Origin: a virus
Reading direction: 5' to 3' (one strand)
IMG/VR virus record: IMGVR_UViG_3300040960_002895
Location: 1 to 21,545 of that record
DNA: 21,545 nucleotides
Of the stretch, positions 11,306 through 17,705 are shown in pieces. Position numbers and translations under genes: made by a program. Below the pieces are notes generated by a model, which was given only the letters and a program-made list of their open reading frames with translations, was not told the DNA's origin and did no database searches. The first letter of the stretch is position 1, and the number at the start of each line of letters is the position of its first letter.

Positions 11306-12651
11306 TGGAGGAATCGCATGTTCATCATCTTTCCCTTTGCGCAGGAATCGGGGGAATCGATCTCGGACTCCGCGCTTGCGTCAGAGGAATTCGCACGATC
11401 GCTATGGTGGAGAGGGAAGCCTTCTGCATCGCGAACCTGGCTGAAAAGATGGAAGCGGGAGAGCTGGATCCGGCGCCTATCTACCCGGACCTTCACTCAT
11501 TCCCGTGGTCTGACTACGCATCTCGCGTGGACATCGTCACTGGAGGATTCCCGTGTCAGCCATTCTCAAACGCCGGAAGTCGCAAAGGCGTTGAGGACCC
11601 GCGTCACTTGTGGCCTGTCATCCGAGAAGGACTCAGCGTTGTTCGACCTCGAATCTGTTTCTTCGAGAACGTCGATGGAATCGCTACCGCTCGGTCGCCG
11701 GGCTACCACTCCGTTCTCCACCATGTCCTCAGCGACTTGGAAAGACTGGGTTACAGAGCGACGGCGGCATGCTTTACAGCGAGCGAAGTCGGCGCACCAC
11801 ACCGAAGGAAGCGTTGGTTCATTCTTGCAGTGGCCGACAGCGACGGTCGGCGACTCGCGGAGTTCGGCGAGGCACACCACGACGACGGGGGTGTCGCACT
11901 CTGGGACCACATTGGTGGATGCGGTGAGGATCTGGCCGACGCCGACTGGGATCCATGCGGATCGGGGAAATCACGACGAGCCGGTGGAGAACTACGAGCA
12001 GCGGGTGAGGGACTACGAGGAAGGGAGAGCGAAGGGCAAGCCGGGAAAGAGTCTCGGGGTTGCGGTTCGGAGGGACTGGCCGACGCCGAGGACGCCGAGC
12101 GGGGGGCCGGAGTCCGCAACGAGGAAGCAGGAATTGGGGAGAACCTCGAGCGGTGGAAGCGATCTGACTTCTGCGGTGAGGGAGTGGCCGACGCCGACGG
12201 CAGCGGAGGGCGGGAAGATTCCGTGCTCTCCGAACTACGGGAACGTGGGACTCTCGAACCATCCCGATCTGGTGGGAACCCCGGATCGCGAGAAGGGGAA
12301 GAAGAGTCGCAAGAAGGATTGGCCGACAGCGACATCGAGGGACTGGAAGGATTCGCCAGGGATGTCTTTCGAGCGGGAGGGTCGCGGCCCCAATGGGAGA
12401 GTGGATCTTCTTCCTCGAGCCGTGTTCGCCGATGGCCGGCAGGGCCGGGCGAACCACAAGCCGGATGGGAGTCCCCTCGGACTCTTGAACCCATCGTGGG
12501 TCGAGGAGCTGATGGGATTTCCGACGGGCTGGTCGATGCTCACGCAGACCGAGTCGATCGGCTGAGGTGCTTGGGGAACGCGGTCGTTCCTGACGTGGCG
12601 GCCATTGCGTTTGCATCACTCTGGTGGGAGTTGCACGATGACGACGCATGA
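11305..12651 (+). CDS. DNA cytosine-5 methyltransferase
   Basis: This enzyme transfers a methyl group from S-adenosylmethionine to C5 of cytosine in DNA. It has 448 residues. Motif I is LSLCAGIGGIDLGL (9-22), motif IV GGFPCQPFSNAG with catalytic C84, motif VI FENVDG (120-125), and motif VIII GAPHRRKRWF (163-172). The C-terminal block RLRCLGNAVVPDVAA includes GNAVVP (424-429). Between motif VIII and the end lies a Gly/Glu/Asp-rich stretch (about 178-375) with repeated VADSD or LADAD units, in place of a clear target recognition domain. The same DNA is open in the +1 frame for 415 codons. No cognate restriction enzyme is visible, so it probably protects phage DNA. Confidence 0.93.
   Translation: MEESHVHHLSLCAGIGGIDLGLRACVRGIRTIAMVEREAFCIANLAEKMEAGELDPAPIYPDLHSFPWSDYASRVDIVTGGFPCQPFSNAGSRKGVEDPRHLWPVIREGLSVVRPRICFFENVDGIATARSPGYHSVLHHVLSDLERLGYRATAACFTASEVGAPHRRKRWFILAVADSDGRRLAEFGEAHHDDGGVALWDHIGGCGEDLADADWDPCGSGKSRRAGGELRAAGEGLRGRESEGQAGKESRGCGSEGLADAEDAERGAGVRNEEAGIGENLERWKRSDFCGEGVADADGSGGREDSVLSELRERGTLEPSRSGGNPGSREGEEESQEGLADSDIEGLEGFARDVFRAGGSRPQWESGSSSSSRVRRWPAGPGEPQAGWESPRTLEPIVGRGADGISDGLVDAHADRVDRLRCLGNAVVPDVAAIAFASLWWELHDDDA
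11318..12565 (+). CDS. Candidate overlapping gene in +1 frame of the methyltransferase (WPTP protein, 415 aa)
   Basis: This frame lies wholly inside the methyltransferase gene. GGAGG (11307-11311) is 6 bases before its ATG, a better ribosome site than that of the methyltransferase. It carries five WPT(A/P)(T/R) units beginning at 11831, 11933, 12077, 12185 and 12320, and ends with LNPSWVEELMGFPTGWS (12485-12535). I recognise this pattern from phage proteins annotated separately, often loosely as methyltransferase-related; that is memory, not a search. No function is known. It could instead be a by-product of the methyltransferase's own conserved codons in high-GC DNA. I regard expression as plausible but unproven. 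Confidence 0.4.
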   Translation: MFIIFPFAQESGESISDSALASEEFARSLWWRGKPSASRTWLKRWKRESWIRRLSTRTFTHSRGLTTHLAWTSSLEDSRVSHSQTPEVAKALRTRVTCGLSSEKDSALFDLESVSSRTSMESLPLGRRATTPFSTMSSATWKDWVTERRRHALQRAKSAHHTEGSVGSFLQWPTATVGDSRSSARHTTTTGVSHSGTTLVDAVRIWPTPTGIHADRGNHDEPVENYEQRVRDYEEGRAKGKPGKSLGVAVRRDWPTPRTPSGGPESATRKQELGRTSSGGSDLTSAVREWPTPTAAEGGKIPCSPNYGNVGLSNHPDLVGTPDREKGKKSRKKDWPTATSRDWKDSPGMSFEREGRGPNGRVDLLPRAVFADGRQGRANHKPDGSPLGLLNPSWVEELMGFPTGWSMLTQTESIG

Positions 12652-13459
12652 CACAAGTCGCAATCACTACCGGGTCAAGCCGCCTTTCGCAGTCATGTTC
12701 TCCGGCGGAGAGACATCGGCGTTCATGCTGCGAAAGATCGTCGACGCATTTGACGGCAAACTTCCAGAGGACGCCCGCGTGTTGTTCTGCAACACAGGTC
12801 TCGAGCATGAGGAGACCTTGAAGTTCGTGCAGCGGGTGTCGGACGAGTGGGCAATCCCGGTCGTGTGGCTCGAATATGTCGCGCCTCAGGAGTTCGAGGT
12901 CGTCAACTTTGAGGCCGCGTCAAGAAACGGCGAGCCGTTCGAGCGGTTGGTGCAAGCGAAAGGGTATCTGCCGACACCAGTGGCCAGGGTCTGCACCTCC
13001 AACCTGAAGATGCGAACTGGCTACCACTACCTCAAGTCGATCGGGTGGGACGAGTGGGATTCAGCGATTGGTCTGCGAGCAGATGAACCTCGGCGAGCAC
13101 AGCGAATCCGTGGTGATCATGCCGCAGAGACTCCGGTCTGCCCCATGTATCTTGCTGGCGATTCACTCGTCGAGGTCGAGGCTTTCTGGGAGGCACAGTC
13201 ATGGCGTCTGGGGATCCCGCGATGGCTTGGCAACTGCTGTGGCTGTTTCCTGAAATCTGCGGCCCGACTGCAGGTCATAGCCGATGACTACCCAGAACTC
13301 CTCGAGTGGTGGGCCGCGATCGAGGAGCGGACTGGCAAGCCGTTCAGGCTAGATCGGCCGACCTATCGACAGCTTCTCACTCAGGTCAGCGTTCAGGGTC
13401 GGCTATTTGAAGACCCCAACATCGACGACGACTCGGTGCCATGCACCTGCACGGATTGA
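12638..13459 (+). CDS. PAPS reductase-like PP-loop protein
   Basis: This is an adenine-nucleotide alpha-hydrolase-type protein of the phosphoadenosine phosphosulfate reductase family, 273 residues. The PP-loop is FSGGETSAF (21-29). NTGLEHEET (52-60), VCTSNLKMR (118-126) and the IGLRADEPRRAQRI block (144-157) follow the family order. C200, C201 and C203 in GNCCGCFLK, with C119, suggest an iron-sulphur or zinc site. GGGAG precedes the ATG, which lies 14 bases inside the methyltransferase end. In phages the role of such proteins is unsettled: sulphate activation chemistry, tRNA thiolation or DNA modification are options. The next-door methyltransferase makes a modification role attractive but unproven. 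Confidence 0.82.
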   Translation: MTTHDTSRNHYRVKPPFAVMFSGGETSAFMLRKIVDAFDGKLPEDARVLFCNTGLEHEETLKFVQRVSDEWAIPVVWLEYVAPQEFEVVNFEAASRNGEPFERLVQAKGYLPTPVARVCTSNLKMRTGYHYLKSIGWDEWDSAIGLRADEPRRAQRIRGDHAAETPVCPMYLAGDSLVEVEAFWEAQSWRLGIPRWLGNCCGCFLKSAARLQVIADDYPELLEWWAAIEERTGKPFRLDRPTYRQLLTQVSVQGRLFEDPNIDDDSVPCTCTD

Positions 13460-13461
13460 TC

Positions 13462-13923
13462 ATGCGAAGTAGAAGCAAGTTCTATAACGACGTCGGGGTT
13501 GCAGGCGTCAAGTCACCGCCAATCCCTGGGACGTGCCGCATGTTTCTTTCTGGCATGTGTGATTGCCTCAAAATACCTCACGAATTTTGGAAGCATCGGA
13601 GGAAGAACGAGCACTGGTTTGCACAAGAGAGGTTGGTTCTTGAGTTCGTGACTCTTCGATTGCACAAGAGGTACTTTCGACACCGGTGGGATTTAGAGGA
13701 CATGTTCCTCACGAACGCATCGATGGTCTTTGAGTTGTTTGGTCGGCACAAGTTGATGAAGGAAGAATTCCCAGACTTGTTCCGAGCGTGTTTGAAGATG
13801 GAAGGTGAGCAAGCAGGCAGGTTCTGCCTAGCCTTAGCAAAGGAAATCGGATATGTGGACTCGTGTCACGAAGGCCTCACCCTGCCCGGTGTGTGGGAAG
13901 GTCAAATGGTGCAGCATCGGTGA
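13462..13923 (+). CDS. Hypothetical protein (153 aa)
   Basis: No family is recognised. It looks helical and contains many aromatic and basic residues (FWKHRRKNEHWFAQERLVLE, then LHKRYFRHRWDLEDMF), which suits a nucleic-acid-associated fold. The DNA is visibly poorer in GC than the early cassette. I choose the ATG at 13462, two bases after the upstream stop; an ATG at 13441 would add seven residues and overlap the previous gene by 19 bases. Its last 71 bases overlap the zinc-ribbon gene that follows, which is a long overlap. Confidence 0.62.
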   Translation: MRSRSKFYNDVGVAGVKSPPIPGTCRMFLSGMCDCLKIPHEFWKHRRKNEHWFAQERLVLEFVTLRLHKRYFRHRWDLEDMFLTNASMVFELFGRHKLMKEEFPDLFRACLKMEGEQAGRFCLALAKEIGYVDSCHEGLTLPGVWEGQMVQHR

Positions 13924-14047
13924 CAAAGCGATCTGGTGCATGAAAGGCGGCGAGCCGCCCGCAGGGATGCGGCTGGTTCGATCAACTGACAACGGGCATT
14001 TGTTCAAGGAGTTGACAACGCCATGGGAAGAACGAAGTACCGAGTAG
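13853..14047 (+). CDS. Small zinc-ribbon protein, primase-type (64 aa)
   Basis: This 64-residue protein has CPVCGKVKWCSIGDKAIWCM (11-30), a CxxC plus later WC pair that matches the zinc-binding ribbon seen at the N-terminus of phage primases (CPxCG...WCS...xxC). No TOPRIM or helicase domain follows, so this is a stand-alone ribbon or a remnant. AAGGAAA lies about 8 bases before the ATG. It overlaps the unknown gene before it by 71 bases and the nuclease after it by 25. Confidence 0.65.
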   Translation: MWTRVTKASPCPVCGKVKWCSIGDKAIWCMKGGEPPAGMRLVRSTDNGHLFKELTTPWEERSTE

Positions 14048-14394
14048 CTCCCGCCAATGAGCGGCAGTATCTTGGCCGCACCTTTGGGAGCAAGGCCGAG
14101 CGGGAGTATTGCCAGCAACTTGAACTTGAGGTGGGGATGGGCGAGATCAACTCGTACGTCTGTCAGCCTCGAATCTGGCTGGGCGTGCCTGAGAATGTCT
14201 ACATCCCAGACTTCCTGATTATTCCGTTTCATCGGGACGAGTGGCCGTATTACATAGACGTCAAGGGTGTCGAGACGGCCAAGTTCAAACGGGACAAGAA
14301 ACTCTGGGTGAAGTACGCAAGGCTTGACTTGCACGTCGTCAAGAAGAAGGGGACACGATTCGTCACTACGGAGATTGTGCGTGGCACCCCTTGA
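14023..14394 (+). CDS. PD-(D/E)XK nuclease, DUF1064-like
   Basis: This 123-residue protein has the pattern of the phage DUF1064 family, predicted PD-(D/E)XK nucleases. Conserved features are FGSKAEREYCQQLEL (21-35, with the early Glu), VYIPDF with D63, and YIDVKG with D79 and K81, followed by a KRDKKLW helix. It probably cleaves branched or double-stranded DNA. Its neighbours suggest service in recombination with the RecT-like protein, or host DNA breakdown, like T7 gp3 by role but not by proven homology. AAGGAG lies about 13 bases before the ATG. It overlaps the polymerase gene start by 14 bases. Confidence 0.75.
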   Translation: MGRTKYRVAPANERQYLGRTFGSKAEREYCQQLELEVGMGEINSYVCQPRIWLGVPENVYIPDFLIIPFHRDEWPYYIDVKGVETAKFKRDKKLWVKYARLDLHVVKKKGTRFVTTEIVRGTP

Positions 14395-16786
14395 AATTGG
14401 CGACATCGTCGCCGGCTCACACCTTGGTCGGCAAGTAGAACTTGAGATCGACGCGATCTCCGCTGGCGTGAAGCGATACCGAAAACTGGTTCGTGAAGCG
14501 ACCGAGCGTGGCGACGCCGCCAGCCTCAAGCCGGTCGAGCGGCTGTTGGTCTACTGGTTTGAGCCGTTGCGGCAGGCAATCCGAGAGGAGCAGCGGCAGA
14601 TCCTTGCGGGACAATCGGCGAGAGGCCGCCGTCTTCACGGCCCGATCGTCATGTCGCTCAAGGCAGACAAGCTTGCGGTGATCACATTGCACAGCATGCT
14701 GGGTCGATGCTTGCTGGAACCGAACGGGGACCTGGTTGTGCGTGGGTTCTACGCAATCGGCAATGCGGTAGTGTCGGAGATCCACGCCGAGCAACTGCAG
14801 CGACATGATGAATGCGACTGGAACCGCATCGCCAATCGCTACCGGAGGATGACGCCTCGCCGCCTGAACCAGTTCGCGAAGCAGGTCCTCGAAGAGCCGG
14901 TTTGGAATCGCCGAGGCTGCATTGCTACAGGCTCCTGCATGGCGAGGCTTGCAATCGAGACGTGCCTGCTCGAGGTCGACAGGAAGTGGGAGCGGGCTTT
15001 CCAGCATGTCAAGATCTGGCATAACAATCAGAAAGTCGGCGCCATTCAACTGACCGACGCCGCCCATCAGGTCATCGAAGACGGGCATGCGTTTCGGTCT
15101 GAGTTGCGACCGAGGTTTCTGCCCATGGTGGTCGAGCCTTACCCGTGGAGTGACAAGGCCGAGGGTGGGTACGTCAAGGTTCGCACGCCTCTGATCGCGA
15201 AGCCAACAAAGGAGCAAACCCGCAAGGTTCGAGAGTCGGACCATGGCCGCCTGCTTGAGGCCATGAACGCGATGAATGCGACGGCGTGGACCGTGAATGA
15301 CCGAGTCGCCGAGGTGATGCAGGTCGTTTGGTCTGAGATGGGTGGGGGCGTTGGCAAGATCCCTCCGGCCGACAAGGTGCCGCTGCCACCTAGGCCTGAT
15401 GGCATTGACGAATCGGAAGAGGTGCTCAAGGCGTGGAAGTCCGAGGCCCATGCGGTCCACACTGTGAACTCGAAGAACGCCGGCTGGAGAGCCGAGTTCG
15501 TGCAGACGATTGGCGTGGCCGAGCGAATGCGGGGATTTGGGCAGTGGTATCTACCGCACCAGATCGACTTCCGCGGGAGGTTCTACCCGATCCCGTTGCA
15601 TCTCAACCACCACGGCCACGACGTCCCTCGGTCGCTCATGCTGTTTGCCGAGCCGGTTCCGCTGACCGAGGCTGGCCGGCGGTGGCTTCGCATCCATGCG
15701 GCGAACTGCTGGGGCTTGGACAAGATGAGCCTTGATGCGCGGGACGCCAGAATCATTGAGATGCGGTCAGACATTCGACGGATCTATGAGGACCCGATTC
15801 GGACCATCGATCTGTGGAGCAAGGCGGATGAGCCGTGGCAGTTCCTGGCGGCGTGCTTCGCCTTGTGCGATGACGAGTACGGGGAACGCTTGCCGGTCCA
15901 GCTCGATGGAACTTGCAACGGCATGCAGCACTACTGTGCGGCCAGCCGCGACGAGGATGGTGGGAAATGGGTGAACCTGCTCCCAACCGCAGAGCCGATG
16001 GACGCCTACTCCAGAGTTCTTCGCGCTGTGCTTGAGAACGTGGCCGCGGACACACAAGAAGTGGCAAGGCTTGCAATGCCGCACCTTGACCGCAAGCTTG
16101 TCAAGCAGCCAGTGATGACCTCGAACTACAACGTGACCTTTGTCGGTATGCGCAACCAGATCCGCGACGAACTCCGATCACGAGGAGTGGCAAAGGACGA
16201 TGCGAGGCTGGTGGCGCCATATGTGGCAGCGAATGTTCGGTCTGCCATTGATCATGTCTTCAGCGGGCCGCAGCAGGTGATGCGTTGGATCGAGGCGTCC
16301 GCCAAAGCAATCAACGAGACATACCCAAACCGTGCGATTGAGTGGCCCACACCGCTGGGGTTCACGGCAGTGCAGCCGTACCGCAAAGGAAGGACTGGCA
16401 AGGTTCGGACAGCATTGCAGGAGGTCAACCTTCTAGAGATCACCGAAGACTGCCCGGTCTACAAGGCCAAGCAGAAGCAAGGCTTGCCGCCGAACATCGT
16501 TCACTCTTGGGATGGGGCACACCTCGGCATGACTGCGATTGAGATGCGGCGACGCCAGCGGGCGTTTGCCGGCGTGCATGATTCAGCGTGGACGCATGCG
16601 GAACACGCGGATGAATTGAAGCAGGTGCTGGCAGAGACGATGATCCAAATGCACGGCGCCGACCAGATCTCAAGGATCTGCACCAGGTGGGCTGACATCT
16701 ACCCGGCGGCCGACATCCCATTGCCTCCTAAGTATGGGAACCTTGACCTCGAAAGGATCCGCAACAGTGAGTACTTCTTCTCCTGA
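14381..16786 (+). CDS. Single-subunit DNA-directed RNA polymerase, T7-like
   Basis: This is the phage polymerase that transcribes middle and late genes from phage promoters. It has 801 residues against 883 in T7. Motif A is PVQLDGTCNGMQHYCA with D509. Motif B is KLVKQPVMTSNYNVTFVG with K575 and Y583, eight apart as K631 and Y639 are in T7. NIVHSWDGAHLG (about 705-716) precedes motif C, AGVHDSAW with H733 and D734. The C-terminus ends YFFS, comparable to the FAFA end of T7 polymerase. I choose GTG at 14381 because CGGAG lies 7 bases upstream; it lies inside the nuclease gene end. It directly precedes the virion genes. I could not identify its promoter sequence. Confidence 0.95.
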   Translation: MAPLEIGDIVAGSHLGRQVELEIDAISAGVKRYRKLVREATERGDAASLKPVERLLVYWFEPLRQAIREEQRQILAGQSARGRRLHGPIVMSLKADKLAVITLHSMLGRCLLEPNGDLVVRGFYAIGNAVVSEIHAEQLQRHDECDWNRIANRYRRMTPRRLNQFAKQVLEEPVWNRRGCIATGSCMARLAIETCLLEVDRKWERAFQHVKIWHNNQKVGAIQLTDAAHQVIEDGHAFRSELRPRFLPMVVEPYPWSDKAEGGYVKVRTPLIAKPTKEQTRKVRESDHGRLLEAMNAMNATAWTVNDRVAEVMQVVWSEMGGGVGKIPPADKVPLPPRPDGIDESEEVLKAWKSEAHAVHTVNSKNAGWRAEFVQTIGVAERMRGFGQWYLPHQIDFRGRFYPIPLHLNHHGHDVPRSLMLFAEPVPLTEAGRRWLRIHAANCWGLDKMSLDARDARIIEMRSDIRRIYEDPIRTIDLWSKADEPWQFLAACFALCDDEYGERLPVQLDGTCNGMQHYCAASRDEDGGKWVNLLPTAEPMDAYSRVLRAVLENVAADTQEVARLAMPHLDRKLVKQPVMTSNYNVTFVGMRNQIRDELRSRGVAKDDARLVAPYVAANVRSAIDHVFSGPQQVMRWIEASAKAINETYPNRAIEWPTPLGFTAVQPYRKGRTGKVRTALQEVNLLEITEDCPVYKAKQKQGLPPNIVHSWDGAHLGMTAIEMRRRQRAFAGVHDSAWTHAEHADELKQVLAETMIQMHGADQISRICTRWADIYPAADIPLPPKYGNLDLERIRNSEYFFS

Positions 16787-17381
16787 TGCCAGCGTTCCAG
16801 ACAATGGAACACTTCGTGTCTGGTTCGCTGAGGGTGTGCGTTTGTCGCATGTCACCTCACGCCTGAAACCAGGCTGGTGGCGGAAACATCCAGAGTGGCT
16901 CACGCAGGTTGGCGGGACAGAGCTGGTCGGCCGTTGGTTTGACACTCGCTGCCGACACATCTTGCTTGAGCATGGCGGGACCGTGCTTGACGTCGGGTGG
17001 ACACACACCACGATCTACCCAGTGCGGGCATTTGCCAGAGGCTACAAGGGTGTCGTCGGCTGCTTTGAATTCGCGGCCAACCCCATTCCTTGGTCTTGGG
17101 CTTCCGACTGGACTGCAGGATCAGCCTGCGTGCAGGAGACGACAACAACTCAGGCTCTTGTATCACATCTAGCGATGTTCTGTACAGGCGGTAGATGGAG
17201 GCCCCTTCGGGTTGAGACCTGCGTAGACGTGGCTCTTGTGTTCCTTGCTCGAGTGGGCGTAGTCTTCGAGAAAGAACCGTGGAATCCCCCGGCCTTGTGC
17301 CGATACCTACTGGAGAACGGACATGTCTGGCACCCCCGGCTATCCGCTCTCCCTGCCGAGGACTGTCGTCGAGCTGATTGA
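16767..17381 (+). CDS. Hypothetical protein after RNA polymerase (204 aa)
   Basis: No firm family. GTG at 16767 has AAGGA 9 bases upstream and lies 20 bases inside the polymerase end. The segment RVETCVDVALVFLARVG (148-164, C152), followed by NPPALCRYLLENGHVWHP, resembles small phage proteins with a CVxxVKxxLG ... TPxxLxxxL pattern. I recall these from T7-like marine phages; some look like cysteine-peptidase folds, but a catalytic histidine is not clear here. The N-terminal half is Trp-rich (FAEGVRLSHV, PGWWRKHPEWL). Its end overlaps the next gene by 59 bases. Confidence 0.6.
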   Translation: MSTSSPDASVPDNGTLRVWFAEGVRLSHVTSRLKPGWWRKHPEWLTQVGGTELVGRWFDTRCRHILLEHGGTVLDVGWTHTTIYPVRAFARGYKGVVGCFEFAANPIPWSWASDWTAGSACVQETTTTQALVSHLAMFCTGGRWRPLRVETCVDVALVFLARVGVVFEKEPWNPPALCRYLLENGHVWHPRLSALPAEDCRRAD

Positions 17382-17529
17382 CCAGCTCGACCAGCAGGTC
17401 CCCATCGCCATCATTGACGCCCCCCCGCTCCCTGACGCCCGGATCCAAGAACTCATGTTCGAGGCCGGGCGTCGGTCTATTGTGGATGAACTTGTCCGAC
17501 TCAAGGAAAGGAGTCAGAAGAATGGGTAG
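17323..17529 (+). CDS. Small helical protein upstream of portal (68 aa)
   Basis: This 68-residue protein has a hydrophobic first part (LPRTVVELIDQLDQQVPIAI) and a charged C-terminal helix (ARIQELMFEAGRRSIVDELV). GGAG lies about 9 bases before the ATG. It overlaps both neighbours, by 59 bases on the left and 8 on the right. Small proteins of this kind occur just before the portal gene in marine T7-like phages, but I cannot name the family. Confidence 0.65.
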   Translation: MSGTPGYPLSLPRTVVELIDQLDQQVPIAIIDAPPLPDARIQELMFEAGRRSIVDELVRLKERSQKNG

Positions 17530-17704
17530 CGCCCCCCCGCCTCCGCCTGCGCCGGAACTCCCAGAGCCGCCTGAGGTCCCCGATGACCCGCAGCCCTTCA
17601 TCGAAGAGGCTCGGTTTGACGAAGCCCGCCGAAGAAGCACCGGCCGCGCCCGCCTTCGGATCCCTACCTTCGGGTCTGGATCCGGCATGAACTACGGAGG
17701 CTGA
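17522..17704 (+). CDS. T7 gp7.3-like small virion/tail assembly protein (60 aa)
   Basis: This 60-residue protein has a Pro-rich start (APPPPPAPELPEPPEVPDD), an acidic middle and a basic, Gly/Ser-rich end (RRRSTGRARLRI, then SGSGMNYGG). That end matches the pattern of T7 gp7.3 (basic segment, small hydrophobic strand, then GGGINI at the C-terminus), and the gene is immediately before the portal as in T7. Gp7.3 is a virion protein linked to tail assembly and host range. AAAGGAG lies about 9 bases before the ATG. The assignment rests on the C-terminal pattern and on position. Confidence 0.6.
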   Translation: MGSAPPPPPAPELPEPPEVPDDPQPFIEEARFDEARRRSTGRARLRIPTFGSGSGMNYGG

Positions 17705-17705
17705 C

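Noticed and set aside
11751-12808. Leftward open frames of 247 and 329 codons across the methyltransferase gene
   Set aside because: Their Ser/Pro/Arg-rich composition mirrors the Gly/Asp/Glu-rich sense strand, and they show no conserved motif, unlike the forward +1 frame.
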